Of a DNA stretch of 64,000 nt, positions 25,774 to 34,783 are shown one piece after another; the stretch's first letter is position 1, and every line of letters begins with the position of its first letter. This DNA is from Clostridia bacterium. Its GTDB lineage: Bacteria > Bacillota > Clostridia > Oscillospirales > Acutalibacteraceae. The stretch covers positions 145,868 through 209,867 of the forward strand of contig JAKSQM010000004.1 in assembly GCA_024404115.1 (NCBI GenBank), written 5' to 3'. The translations under genes were made by a program, and so were the position numbers. The notes beneath the pieces are model-generated. The model saw only the letters and a list, made by a program, of their open reading frames with translations. It ran no database searches and was not told the DNA's origin.

Positions 25774-27819
25774 TTATTCAACAACTTCCTCTGCGGGAGC
25801 TTCTTCTGCTGCTTCTTCAGCAACTTCTTCCTCTGCTGCGAGGAGCTCACGGATTGAAAGGCTTACACGGCTCTTCTCAAAATCAACAGCTGTGATTTTA
25901 ACCTGAACCTTCTCACCAACTTTAAGTACATCTGCAGGATGCTTGATGTGCTGGTTAGCGATCTGTGAAATGTGGATAAGACCGTCAATGCCGGGGATAA
26001 CTGTTGCGAATGCACCGAAAGCTGTAAGGCCAACGATTTCTGATTCAACAACTGTGCCAACGGGATAATCTCTCTTGAGGATTTCCCAGGGATTGTCCTC
26101 AGCTTTTTTGTAGCCAAGAGAAATCTTCTTGTTCTCTTTGTCAACAGCCTTAACAAAAACGTTAACGTCCTGACCAACTGTGAGAACATCTGAAGGATGC
26201 TTAATTCTCTTCCATGAAAGCTCAGAAATATGTACCATTCCGTCTACGCCGCCGATGTCAACAAATGCACCGTAGCTTGTGAGAGACTTAACTTTTCCGT
26301 CATATGTCTGACCTTCTTCGATCTGTGCCCAAAAAGCTTCTTCCTTAGCCTTGCGCTCTTCTTTAAGTACGCTGCGGATTGAACCAACAGCTCTTCTGCG
26401 CTGACGGTTAACGTCGATGATTCTGAGTTTAACTTTTGTTTTAAGGAGCTCTTCAAGAGAGTCGCCCTTAGATGCAGTTGCAAGTGATGCGGGAACGAAT
26501 ACACGAACGCCGTTTGCAACAACGATGATGCCGCCCTTGATAACTTCTGTAACTGTGCCTTCAAGAATCTCTTCTGATTCCTGAGCTGCAGTCATCTTGT
26601 CCCAAGCACCCTGAGCATCAAAACGCTTCTTAGAAAGCATGATTGTGCCTTCCTGATCGTTAGTCTTCATGATGATAAGACCGATTTCGTCGCCAATCTT
26701 GAGCTCTTTCATTGGGTCGGCTGTAGGATCTGCACTGTATTCATCAGCGGGAACATAGCCTGTCTGTTTTCTGCCTATATCAACCTGAATCTCGCCAGCT
26801 GAAATAGCTGTAACGATACCACGAACCTTCTGGTCGTTGTTCATATTTTTAAGATTCTCTTCAAGTAAGTTAGAGAAGTCTAATTCTTCATCTGGCTGAG
26901 CAGCTTCCTGCACCTCCTCTGTCTGAGCCTGCACTGCAGTCTCAATGATTTCGTTTTCCTGTTCGTTTAAAATTTCGGACATGGTTGTTAGTACCTCCTT
27001 TATTATGCCAGCGGGAGTGGATGCCCCCGCAGTAACGCCAATACGGCTAAAACCGCTAAGGTCGATTTCTGATAACTCTTTTGCGGTTTCAATAAGATAA
27101 GTCGGGCAATTGCCCTCACACACAGCTTTGAGCTTTGCCGTGTTGGAGCTTTGCCTGCCACCGATGATTATCATAGCGTCGCACTGACCCGAAAGTTTAA
27201 GTGCTTCACTCTGACGTTCATTGGTTGCATTACATATTGTATCAAAAATAATTGCGTTTGTATAGTGTTTTTTTATTTTTTTTATACAAATTTCCCACTC
27301 TTTTATACTAAAAGTGGTCTGCGCAACGCAAATTATTTTCTTTTTTGTCAAATCTGAGGGATTTTGCGTAATTTCTTCCAGTTCATCTGAATTTATGAAG
27401 GTGAAAATCTCGCCGCTGCAATAGCTCATAATGCCTTTGACTTCGGGATGATTTTTATCTCCTGCAACAAAAACGGCTGTATTTTCGTCAGAATTCTCTT
27501 TTACAATTCTGTGAATTTTCTTAACAAACGGGCAGGTGGCATCGCAATAATCCATCTTTGCATTGTCAAGAAAATCAAGAATATTCCTTTCAACACCGTG
27601 TGTTCTTAACACAAGCTTAGTGTCTTTCGGGAGCTTTTCGGGGCTGTCAATTATCATAACGCCCTTGCTTTCAAGGTCAGAAATTACCTGCGGATTATGT
27701 ATGATAGGTCCTAATGTGCAGACCTTTTCGCCATCATCAACCATTTTATAAAGCATATCAACAGCACGGTTAACGCCGAAGCAGAAGCCTGCTGTTTTGG
27801 CAAGAATTATCTCATGCAT
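25774..27819 (-). CDS. ispH-rpsA: Bifunctional IspH / ribosomal protein S1
   Basis: 681 residues. Residues 1-279 are 4-hydroxy-3-methylbut-2-enyl diphosphate reductase, last step of the MEP isoprenoid pathway; the 4Fe-4S cysteines are C13, C96 and C196, with H41 and H124 in the pocket. Residues 280-681 hold four S1 RNA-binding repeats (for example GKVKSLTSYGAFVDIGG and GLTAFGAFATVIPG) and an acidic Glu/Ala tail. The fusion is known in Clostridia. The ATG at 27819 overlaps plsC by 8 bp and starts the canonical MHEIILAKTAGFCFG. A strong internal ribosome binding site and ATG sit exactly at the domain junction, so free S1 may also be made. Confidence 0.95.
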   Translation of the reverse strand: MHEIILAKTAGFCFGVNRAVDMLYKMVDDGEKVCTLGPIIHNPQVISDLESKGVMIIDSPEKLPKDTKLVLRTHGVERNILDFLDNAKMDYCDATCPFVKKIHRIVKENSDENTAVFVAGDKNHPEVKGIMSYCSGEIFTFINSDELEEITQNPSDLTKKKIICVAQTTFSIKEWEICIKKIKKHYTNAIIFDTICNATNERQSEALKLSGQCDAMIIIGGRQSSNTAKLKAVCEGNCPTYLIETAKELSEIDLSGFSRIGVTAGASTPAGIIKEVLTTMSEILNEQENEIIETAVQAQTEEVQEAAQPDEELDFSNLLEENLKNMNNDQKVRGIVTAISAGEIQVDIGRKQTGYVPADEYSADPTADPMKELKIGDEIGLIIMKTNDQEGTIMLSKKRFDAQGAWDKMTAAQESEEILEGTVTEVIKGGIIVVANGVRVFVPASLATASKGDSLEELLKTKVKLRIIDVNRQRRRAVGSIRSVLKEERKAKEEAFWAQIEEGQTYDGKVKSLTSYGAFVDIGGVDGMVHISELSWKRIKHPSDVLTVGQDVNVFVKAVDKENKKISLGYKKAEDNPWEILKRDYPVGTVVESEIVGLTAFGAFATVIPGIDGLIHISQIANQHIKHPADVLKVGEKVQVKITAVDFEKSRVSLSIRELLAAEEEVAEEAAEEAPAEEVVE
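26980..26999 (-). promoter_or_regulatory. Internal ribosome binding site and start codon for free S1
   Basis: On the minus strand AGGAGG (26999-26994) lies 11 nt before an in-frame ATG (26982-26980) beginning MSEILNEQE. Starting here gives a 402-residue protein, the normal size of a Gram-positive S1-like protein. The IspH part before it is exactly one IspH domain long. Confidence 0.65.
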
Positions 27820-28429
27820 GACCCTGCCTCCACAGCTCAATAATTCTGTTCATAATAACATCGGCAATCTGCTGGTAATCGTTTCTGCCTTTTTCTTTTA
27901 TTCCCAGCTCTTCAACAGAAATGGGCTCGCCGAATCTTACAGTCAGCTTTGTGAAAAGCTTGCCCTTTTTTTCGTTATAAAGGCTGATGGGAATAACGGG
28001 GCATTTACATCTGCTTGCAAGGAAGCCGACGCCTGCCTTGGCACGCTTTGGAAGGTCGGCTTCAAGGTTACATCTTCCCTCGGGGAAAATGCCGATTGAG
28101 CCGCCTGCCTTAATAATCTCCTCTGCACGCCTTAAAGATGTTCTGTCTGAAGTATCTCTCTTAACAGGGAAAGCATTCATCTTTCTTAAAAAAGCGGCAA
28201 GAAGCTTATTCTGGAATAATTCACTTTTAGCCATATAATAAAGCTCTTTACGGCTGCCAAGACCAACATAAAAGGGGTCAAGGATAGTGATGTGGTTGGC
28301 GGCATAAATAAAGTTGCCGTCTTTCGGAATATTCTCTCTTCCCACAAACTTCACTCTGAAAAGAATGTGCATAAGAAGATTATTGTATTTTATAAAATTA
28401 AGTGCGAATTTGTTTGGTTTAAGTTCCAT
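27812..28429 (-). CDS. plsC: 1-acyl-sn-glycerol-3-phosphate acyltransferase
   Basis: 205 residues. Catalytic NHX4D is N45-H46...D51 (NHITILD), and the phosphate-binding motif FPEGRCN follows near residue 116. The enzyme adds the second acyl chain to make phosphatidic acid at the membrane. It starts directly after the cmk stop and overlaps ispH. The cmk-plsC-ispH order is common in Clostridia. Confidence 0.92.
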   Translation of the reverse strand: MELKPNKFALNFIKYNNLLMHILFRVKFVGRENIPKDGNFIYAANHITILDPFYVGLGSRKELYYMAKSELFQNKLLAAFLRKMNAFPVKRDTSDRTSLRRAEEIIKAGGSIGIFPEGRCNLEADLPKRAKAGVGFLASRCKCPVIPISLYNEKKGKLFTKLTVRFGEPISVEELGIKEKGRNDYQQIADVIMNRIIELWRQGHA

Positions 28430-29101
28430 TTATTTATCCAACTTTTCTTTTATTACTGCCATAACAGCGTCAACGCTTCCGTCAAAATCATAATTGCTTG
28501 TGTCAACAAGAACAGCGTCATCTGCCTGCTTGAGAGGAGCGATTTCACGGTGAGTATCCTGATAATCTCTCTTGATAAGATCGTCGAGAACATCCTCAAA
28601 TTTTACATCAGAGCCTTTTTCAACAAGCTCCTTGTATCTGCGCATTGCTCTTGTTTCAGGTGAAGCAGTGAGGAAGATTTTAACCTGTGCATCTGGCAAA
28701 ACAACTGTGCCGATATCTCTGCCGTCCATAAGGCAATCGTTCTCTTTTGCAATGTCTTTCTGTAAATCAAAAAGGAATTCTCGTACCTTTGGGATAGATG
28801 AAACATTTGATGCGCCCATTGATGCTTCTGGTGTGCGGATTGCTTCTGAAACATCCTCGCCGTTAAGATAAACTCTCTGCTCTCCGTCTTTAAAACCAAG
28901 TGTGATTTTAATATCGCCAAGTGTTTCAACAACGCTTTCTGCATTTTTTGTGTCAAAGCCTTTTCTGATTGAATAAAGACCGACGGTGCGGTAAAGAGCA
29001 CCTGTATCCACATAAATATAACCGAGCTTTTTAGCGGCTGTTCTTGCAATTGTGCTTTTGCCTGCACCTGCAGGGCCGTCTATTGCTACATTAACTGACA
29101 T
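28430..29101 (-). CDS. cmk: Cytidylate kinase
   Basis: 223 residues. P-loop DGPAGAGKST at residues 8-17, then YVDTGALYR and the DGRDIGTVV motif of CMP kinases. It phosphorylates CMP/dCMP. GGAGG precedes the ATG. It follows the HI0933-like gene by 15 bp and abuts plsC. Confidence 0.95.
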   Translation of the reverse strand: MSVNVAIDGPAGAGKSTIARTAAKKLGYIYVDTGALYRTVGLYSIRKGFDTKNAESVVETLGDIKITLGFKDGEQRVYLNGEDVSEAIRTPEASMGASNVSSIPKVREFLFDLQKDIAKENDCLMDGRDIGTVVLPDAQVKIFLTASPETRAMRRYKELVEKGSDVKFEDVLDDLIKRDYQDTHREIAPLKQADDAVLVDTSNYDFDGSVDAVMAVIKEKLDK

Positions 29102-29116
29102 AATATTTCCTCCATT

Positions 29117-30346
29117 TTATACATTCTCACCAGCCAGATGACCAGTTGAAAATGCTATTTGCAAATTGAATCCGCCGGTGTAGGCATCAACATCAATAAC
29201 CTCACCTGCAAAATACAAATTACTTACTAATTTTGATTCCATTGTTTTGGGATTTATCTCGCTTGTTTTTACTCCGCCCGATGTAACAATTGCTTCCTCA
29301 ACGGGGCTGAAATCGGTAACAGTAACCTTAATATCTTTAAGAACCTGCACCAGCTTCTGACGTTGCTCTTTTGTTATCTGATTTACCTTTTCAGTGGGGC
29401 GGATCCCGCTTAATTTAACTGCAACGGGAATCATTTTTCGTGGCAGTAATCCACCAAGAGAATTGATGAAATTTTTATTATTATTCTCAGAAAAATCTCT
29501 TAATATTCTTGTGTCAAGCTGTTCAGCTGTGAGCCTCGGTTTAAGGTCAATGTGAATCTCATATCTTCCTTTTTCCATCTCTCTCATATGAGAGCTGGCA
29601 GAGAGAATCATAGGACCTGAAACACCGAAGTGGGTGAAAAGCATTTCACCAAAATCTTCATAAATGATTTTATTCTTTTTAGTGTCAACAGCTTTTATTT
29701 CAACATTTTTTAATGCAAGACCCATTAAGTCTGTGCAGAATCCCTCATGACATTCAAGTGAAACAAGAGAGGGCTTAATTGGAACAATCGTATGACCTGC
29801 CTGCTGAGCGAGGATATAGCCATCACCGCTTGAGCCTGTTGCAGGGTAAGATTTTCCTCCTGTGGCAATAATCACTTTTTCTGCAAAAATCTTTTCGCCG
29901 TCATATGTAACTGCACCTTTAACAGTGCCGTTTTCAATTATAAGCTCCTTAGCTCTGCCTTTGATGATTTTTGCGCCGTCATCTGTTGCAAATGCCACAA
30001 GTGCATCAACAATATCTGCCGCTTTATCAGAAACAGGGAAAACTCTGTTGCCTCTTTCTGTTTTTAATTCAACACCCATATCTTCAATAAGCTCCATTGT
30101 GTCTGCGGGCATGAAGCGTGAAAATGCGCTGTAAAGAAATCTGCCGTTTACGGGAACATTTGCAATAAGGTCGTCAAGGGAATTGCAGTTGTTTGTAACA
30201 TTGCATCTTCCTTTGCCTGTTATCATAACCTTGCGTGCGGGGCGGTCATTTCTTTCAAGCAAAACTACACTTTTGCCTGCCATGGAGGCAACGCCTGCCG
30301 CCATAAGCCCAGCCGCACCGGCACCAATAATAAGAACATCTGACAT
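29117..30346 (-). CDS. HI0933/BaiN-type flavoprotein
   Basis: 409 residues. FAD-binding GAGAAGLMAAGVASMAG near the N-terminus, KVMITGKGRCNVTN typical of the HI0933 family, ATGGKSYPATGSSGDGY in the middle and a C-terminal FAGEVIDVDAYTGGFN. The family is widespread and mostly uncharacterised; some relatives act in bile acid reduction, but that cannot be claimed here. First gene of the operon with cmk, plsC and ispH-rpsA. Confidence 0.9.
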   Translation of the reverse strand: MSDVLIIGAGAAGLMAAGVASMAGKSVVLLERNDRPARKVMITGKGRCNVTNNCNSLDDLIANVPVNGRFLYSAFSRFMPADTMELIEDMGVELKTERGNRVFPVSDKAADIVDALVAFATDDGAKIIKGRAKELIIENGTVKGAVTYDGEKIFAEKVIIATGGKSYPATGSSGDGYILAQQAGHTIVPIKPSLVSLECHEGFCTDLMGLALKNVEIKAVDTKKNKIIYEDFGEMLFTHFGVSGPMILSASSHMREMEKGRYEIHIDLKPRLTAEQLDTRILRDFSENNNKNFINSLGGLLPRKMIPVAVKLSGIRPTEKVNQITKEQRQKLVQVLKDIKVTVTDFSPVEEAIVTSGGVKTSEINPKTMESKLVSNLYFAGEVIDVDAYTGGFNLQIAFSTGHLAGENV

Positions 30347-30375
30347 TTTTGTATCTCCAACTATATAATAAAAAT

Positions 30376-30404
30376 ATTCTACTATATTATTTCTGAAATT
30401 GCAA
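30376..30404 (-). promoter_or_regulatory. Promoter of the HI0933-cmk-plsC-ispH-rpsA operon
   Basis: On the minus strand TTGCAA (30404-30399), 17 bp, TAGAAT (30381-30376). Confidence 0.72.
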
Positions 30405-30423
30405 GATTATACTTTATATTTAA

Positions 30424-30453
30424 TTGACTTTACTGACGCTAAAATGATATAAT
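30424..30453 (+). promoter_or_regulatory. Promoter of the GH95-HAD operon
   Basis: TTGACT at 30424-30429, 18 bp, TATAAT at 30448-30453; CGGAGGG follows before the ATG at 30480. It is divergent from the HI0933 promoter. Confidence 0.75.
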
Positions 30454-30479
30454 TTAAAAAAATCCACGGAGGGAAAACA

Positions 30480-32774
30480 ATGACAAACGCTTCAAATACA
30501 TTATGGTATAACCATCCTGCAAAAACATGGGTTCATTCATTGCTTCTTGGCAACGGAAGCCTTGGCGCCGCACTTTATGGCAGAACAGACACAGAGTGCG
30601 TTGAATTGAACCTTGATACTCTCTGGTCAGGCTATCCCGACAGAGTTGCACCTTTTGACGGCGACCCATATGAAACATTCAAAAAGGCAAGGGAGCTTTC
30701 ACTTGAAGGCAAAAACTTCGAGGCACAGGAGCTTATTGAAAAGAAATTTTCATCCCATAACAGCCAGTTTTATCTGCCCCTTGGCAAATTGCTTATTACA
30801 TCAAAAAGCGGCTTGAAGCCAAGAAAATATAAAAGACAGCTTGATTTAAAAACCGCTGTTCATAAGGTTACATATACCCTTGGGGGCAAGTGCGTTGAAA
30901 GTGAAGCTTTCGTAAGTGCGCCAGCAGATGTTTTTGTAATGAAAACAAAGTCAGAGGGAATACTTCCCGATTACAGCTACACAATCACAAATGTTGTAAA
31001 GCACGATGTTACAACTGACGGCGAGTTCCTTATTCTCAAAGGTCTTTGCCCCTCTGAAATCACAGATGACGGCGAGGATGTTTACCTTGACGGCAAAAAG
31101 AAAGGTATGGAATTCTGTGCCGCAGTTAAATTTGTTACAGACGGCGAAGTTAAATTCAACAAAAATAATGTAAGCATCAGCGGTGCAAAAGAGATTACAA
31201 TAATCCTCGGTGCTGACGATAGCTTTAAGAAGTGGAACGAAGTTCCCGATAAAGAATATTTTGAGCCCTGCAAGGCTAAAGTAAGAGCCGCCGCAGAGGT
31301 CAAGTATGAAACACTCAAGGCAGAGCATATTAAAGATTATCAGAGCCTTTACAACCGTGTTTCTCTCGATCTTGGGGAAAGCAACAAAGAAAACACCGTT
31401 ACATCATCCCGCCTGCTTCAGTTCCTCAGATGCAAAAATGACATTGAGCTTTATACACTTCTCTTTAACTTCGGCAGATACCTTGCAATCTCTGCTTCAA
31501 GAGAGGGCAGTCAGGCAATGACATTGCAGGGCATATGGACTTATAAAAAAGTATCTCCATGGCGCTCAAATTACACTGTAAACATCAATACAGAGATGAA
31601 CTACTGGCCGCTTCTCGCTTGCAATCTTCCCGAGCTTTGCAAACCGCTTAATTCTTTTGTTGAGGAGCTTGCAGAATCGGGCAAGGAAACAGCAAAAAGA
31701 CTTTATGGCGCAAGAGGCTTTACCTGCCACCACAATGTTGATTTGTGGCGAATGACAACACCTGTAAACGGATGTGCTTCATGGCTTTTCTGGAATATGT
31801 CTGGTGCATGGTTCACAAGGCATCTTTATGAATATTATGAATACACAGGCGATAAAGAATATTTAAGAAACGAGGCTTATCCCGTTATTCTTGAATCTGC
31901 AAAATTCTGCATGGATATTCTTGTTGACGATGGAAACGGCTACCTTATTGCCGCACCCTCAACCTCACCAGAGAATAAATATCTTGATGAAAAGGGCAAT
32001 GATGTTGCAGTAAGTCAGACAACAACAATGACTATGAGCATTATTAAAGATAATCTTCAAAATGCGTTGAATTGTGCTGAAATCCTTGGCGATAATGACC
32101 CTGCGATTGACGAAATTAAAGAGGTGCTTCCAAAGCTTCTTCCATTTAAAATCGGCAAAGACGGCAGACTTCTTGAATGGTATGAGGAAAAGCCTGAGGA
32201 AGAAGTTAAGCACAGACATGTTTCACATCTTTACGGACTTTTCCCTGCAAATCTTATTGATGTTGAGCGCACACCCGAGCTTGTTGATGCGGCAGTGAAA
32301 ACCCTTAAAAAGAGAGGGGACGGCGGCACAGGCTGGAGCCTTGGCTGGAAAATCAACTTCTTTGCAAGACTTCGAGACGGCAACCACGCATTGAAGCTTA
32401 TCAATAATCAGCTCCGTTACATTCCCAACCCAGAGGTAAGGGGCAGAGGCGGCACATACCCCAATATGCTTGACGCTCATCCACCTTTCCAGATTGACGG
32501 TAACTTCGGCGCAGTCAGCGGAATTGCACAGCTTTTCGTTCAGTCATTCGGCAACAGAGTGCTTGTACTTCCTGCACTTCCCGATGCGTGGAAAGACGGC
32601 TCAATTAAGGGCATGCTTGTTAAAGGCGGTGCAACTGTAAATATTGAGTGGAAAGACGGCAAGCTTTCAAAGCTTACAGCTTGTGGCAAAGGCGAATTTG
32701 AATTTGTTTATGGCGGCAAGAGCGTTACTGTTACACTTGACGGCAGTGAGAAAGAGATAGGCGAGCTTGTATGA
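30480..32774 (+). CDS. GH95 alpha-L-fucosidase (or alpha-galactosidase) family protein
   Basis: 764 residues, no signal peptide, so it is probably intracellular. N-terminal NHPAKTWVHSLLLGNGSLGA and the ELNLDTLWSG motif are typical GH95. Catalytic-domain landmarks are NINTEMNYWP, HHNVDLW, APSTSPEN, RHVSHLYGLFP, GDGGTGWSLGWK and HPPFQIDGNFG. GH95 enzymes mainly remove alpha-1,2-fucose from host glycans or milk oligosaccharides. It overlaps the HAD gene by 4 bp. Confidence 0.9.
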   Translation: MTNASNTLWYNHPAKTWVHSLLLGNGSLGAALYGRTDTECVELNLDTLWSGYPDRVAPFDGDPYETFKKARELSLEGKNFEAQELIEKKFSSHNSQFYLPLGKLLITSKSGLKPRKYKRQLDLKTAVHKVTYTLGGKCVESEAFVSAPADVFVMKTKSEGILPDYSYTITNVVKHDVTTDGEFLILKGLCPSEITDDGEDVYLDGKKKGMEFCAAVKFVTDGEVKFNKNNVSISGAKEITIILGADDSFKKWNEVPDKEYFEPCKAKVRAAAEVKYETLKAEHIKDYQSLYNRVSLDLGESNKENTVTSSRLLQFLRCKNDIELYTLLFNFGRYLAISASREGSQAMTLQGIWTYKKVSPWRSNYTVNINTEMNYWPLLACNLPELCKPLNSFVEELAESGKETAKRLYGARGFTCHHNVDLWRMTTPVNGCASWLFWNMSGAWFTRHLYEYYEYTGDKEYLRNEAYPVILESAKFCMDILVDDGNGYLIAAPSTSPENKYLDEKGNDVAVSQTTTMTMSIIKDNLQNALNCAEILGDNDPAIDEIKEVLPKLLPFKIGKDGRLLEWYEEKPEEEVKHRHVSHLYGLFPANLIDVERTPELVDAAVKTLKKRGDGGTGWSLGWKINFFARLRDGNHALKLINNQLRYIPNPEVRGRGGTYPNMLDAHPPFQIDGNFGAVSGIAQLFVQSFGNRVLVLPALPDAWKDGSIKGMLVKGGATVNIEWKDGKLSKLTACGKGEFEFVYGGKSVTVTLDGSEKEIGELV

Positions 32775-33328
32775 CAGCCGACCTTTACGATTTTGACAAA
32801 ACAGTTTTCCCGAAAGATTCTGCATCGGCATTCTGGCTTTTTTGCTTAAAAAAGAAGCCTGCGATTATAAAACATCTTCCCCGTCAGGTAATGGGCGCAG
32901 TAAAATTTTTCTTAAAAAAATATACGCTTACCCAGTTTAAAGAGCAGTTTTTTTGCTTCTTGAAATCTGTTGACGGCGAAGAAATGGCAGAGCTTTTCTG
33001 GCAGAAAAATGAAGATAAAATTTTCGAGTGGTTTAATCCAAAAGAAAATGATGTTTTGACAGTTGTCTGCTCCGCTTCACCAGAATTTGAAATAAGTCCT
33101 ATTTTAAAAAGGTTAGGTGTTGATATAATTCTCGGCACACAAATGGACCCGAAAACAGGAAAAATCACAGGCGAAAACTGCAAAGGCAAAGAAAAAGTGA
33201 AACGCATAAAAGAAGTGCTTCCCGATTGCAAATTCAGAAACGCATTTACTGATAATCCAAAATCCGACGCGCCAATGCTTTCCCTTGCCGAAAACAAATT
33301 TATTGTTAAAAATAAAAAAGTGATGTAA
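32771..33328 (+). CDS. HAD-IB family phosphatase
   Basis: 185 residues. HAD motif I DFDKT (D7, D9), motif II CSASP, and motif IV AFTDNPKSDAPML are present, with a small helical cap between I and II. The NCKGKEK segment resembles HAD-IB/phosphoserine phosphatase-like enzymes that use phosphate monoesters. The ATGA overlap with the GH95 gene shows co-translation. Substrate unknown. Confidence 0.85.
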   Translation: MTADLYDFDKTVFPKDSASAFWLFCLKKKPAIIKHLPRQVMGAVKFFLKKYTLTQFKEQFFCFLKSVDGEEMAELFWQKNEDKIFEWFNPKENDVLTVVCSASPEFEISPILKRLGVDIILGTQMDPKTGKITGENCKGKEKVKRIKEVLPDCKFRNAFTDNPKSDAPMLSLAENKFIVKNKKVM

Positions 33329-33330
33329 TA

Positions 33331-33371
33331 AAAAAATCACCGCAGAGAGCAAATCTTTGCGGTGATTTTTG
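33331..33371. terminator. Bidirectional terminator
   Basis: AATCACCGCA (33335-33344) pairs with TGCGGTGATT (33358-33367), with A-run and T-run on either side. It serves the HAD gene on plus and the tail-anchored protein on minus. Confidence 0.9.
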
Positions 33372-33388
33372 TTAGTTAAAATGCTTTA

Positions 33389-34090
33389 TCAATACCATAT
33401 AAAACCGAGAAGTAAAATCCATATAATCCACTGAACAAAAGTGAATTTTACATTGAATGTTACATCAACAATTTTGTAGTTGCCTTTTGTATCAACAACA
33501 ATTGCAGAGATTGTGTCTGTTCCTTTTTTGATGCCACGAACGCAATCACTGCCCTCAACTGAAACGGCATCCCCGTAAAAATGATTGGGCAAAATGATGT
33601 ATGTAAAAGCATCCCCGTTCGTTTTAACGCTGGGTGAAATATATGTTGTGTCTTTATAATTCATATTTACTGTTATGTCATAAGCCGCTGCAAGTGTGCC
33701 CTTTGCCGCCTTGCTCACAGAATCAACAACAATGCCTATGCAGGTGATTGCCCAGATGAGATTGTGGTTTTTGTCATATTCATAAATTGTTATGATTGTT
33801 GCACCGCAGTTTACTCCACGAAGCTTCATATCGCCTGCAACAGATATAATGCTTTCGTCATCAGAATAAAACTCAAAATATTTTGCACCGCTGTAAATTT
33901 TCGGCACAGTAACTGTTGTGGTTTTGCCAGAATCAATAATGAATGTTCCTGCATTCTGATAATTTTTGTATGTGGTGATGTAGTCGTCATTACGGCTCAT
34001 GGTAGATATTGCGGCGGCAGAAACCGAGCCGCCCATAAGCAGAATGAGAGCCATAACCAGTGCTAAAGTACGCCTAAAAATTTTTTTCAT
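33389..34090 (-). CDS. Secreted protein with Ig-like domains and C-terminal QWIIWILLLGFIWY tail
   Basis: 233 residues. Signal peptide 1-28 (MKKIFRRTLALVMALILLMG...) is followed by two beta-rich regions that look like bacterial Ig-like (Big_2-type) domains. The last 14 residues, QWIIWILLLGFIWY, closely resemble the end of the papain-like protease at 17697-19730. A tail with no basic residues after the helix is not an LPXTG signal. The ATG at 34090 is chosen because GGAGTGG lies just upstream and the signal peptide begins there; an in-frame start at 34147 is not supported. Function unknown. Confidence 0.8.
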   Translation of the reverse strand: MKKIFRRTLALVMALILLMGGSVSAAAISTMSRNDDYITTYKNYQNAGTFIIDSGKTTTVTVPKIYSGAKYFEFYSDDESIISVAGDMKLRGVNCGATIITIYEYDKNHNLIWAITCIGIVVDSVSKAAKGTLAAAYDITVNMNYKDTTYISPSVKTNGDAFTYIILPNHFYGDAVSVEGSDCVRGIKKGTDTISAIVVDTKGNYKIVDVTFNVKFTFVQWIIWILLLGFIWY

Positions 34091-34291
34091 TTTACCACTC
34101 CTTTTCTTTGGTAAAAATAATATAACATATATTTTAAAACGGCACAAGTGAAGAAAATATACAAATTTTTGGGAGGATTTTTTAATTCTCCTTTATTTTT
34201 GCAGTTTTTTCATTCACAAAAGGTGAATTTCAAAGTAAGGATGAAAGGCATCATCAAAAACACTCAGTGCCTTTTAACGAAAGGAGCGCAA
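34091..34291. promoter_or_regulatory. Divergent region between the tail-anchored protein and the phage head module
   Basis: On the minus strand a TTGTGC-17-TATATT promoter can serve the tail-anchored gene. Toward the terminase there is a TTCAC/GTGAA palindrome near 34212-34226 and an AAAGGCA/TGCCTTT hairpin near 34245-34277 followed by TT, just before the AAAGGAG site of the small terminase. No strong plus-strand promoter is recognised, so the head module may need an activator. Confidence 0.45.
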
Positions 34292-34783
34292 ATGGATAAT
34301 AAACTTAAACCAAGAGAAAGGCTTTTTTGCTTTTATTTTTGTCAAAGCAGAAGCCCACGGTTGGCGGCGGCAAACGCAGGCTACGGAGTCTTTGCAAAAC
34401 GAGCGGCTGCAAAGCTTATATGCAGAACTGATATTCAATCGGAAATTGAAAGACTTGATTCTGTGATGCCTGTCAGCGAAAAAGAAATTGTCAGCGGATA
34501 CCGCAATCTTGCATTCGGCTCAGCGGCAGACGCTTTTTCGCTTGTTTTGTGCGATGCCGAAACTCTTGGCGAAATGGAAATTGAGAACCTTGACCTTTTA
34601 AATGTGAGCGAAATAAAAAAGCCAAAAGGCGGCGGAATTGAAATAAAATTTTTTGACCGCCTTAAAGCTCTTGAAAAATTGCAGGAGCTTTCATCCTCAC
34701 AGGGTGGCGGTGAAACGCCTGCATTTTATGACGCAATTGAAAAAAGTGCCGCTGCATTAAAGGAGGATTTTAATGCGGAATAG
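34292..34783 (+). CDS. Phage terminase small subunit
   Basis: 163 residues. The start MDNKLKPRERLFCFYFCQS and the helix-turn-helix AAANAGYGVFAKRAAAKLI resemble Terminase_2 (PBSX XtmA-type) proteins that recognise packaging DNA. AAAGGAG lies 6 nt before the ATG at 34292; the frame extends to 34148 without a plausible start. It overlaps the large terminase by 11 bp. Confidence 0.85.
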   Translation: MDNKLKPRERLFCFYFCQSRSPRLAAANAGYGVFAKRAAAKLICRTDIQSEIERLDSVMPVSEKEIVSGYRNLAFGSAADAFSLVLCDAETLGEMEIENLDLLNVSEIKKPKGGGIEIKFFDRLKALEKLQELSSSQGGGETPAFYDAIEKSAAALKEDFNAE

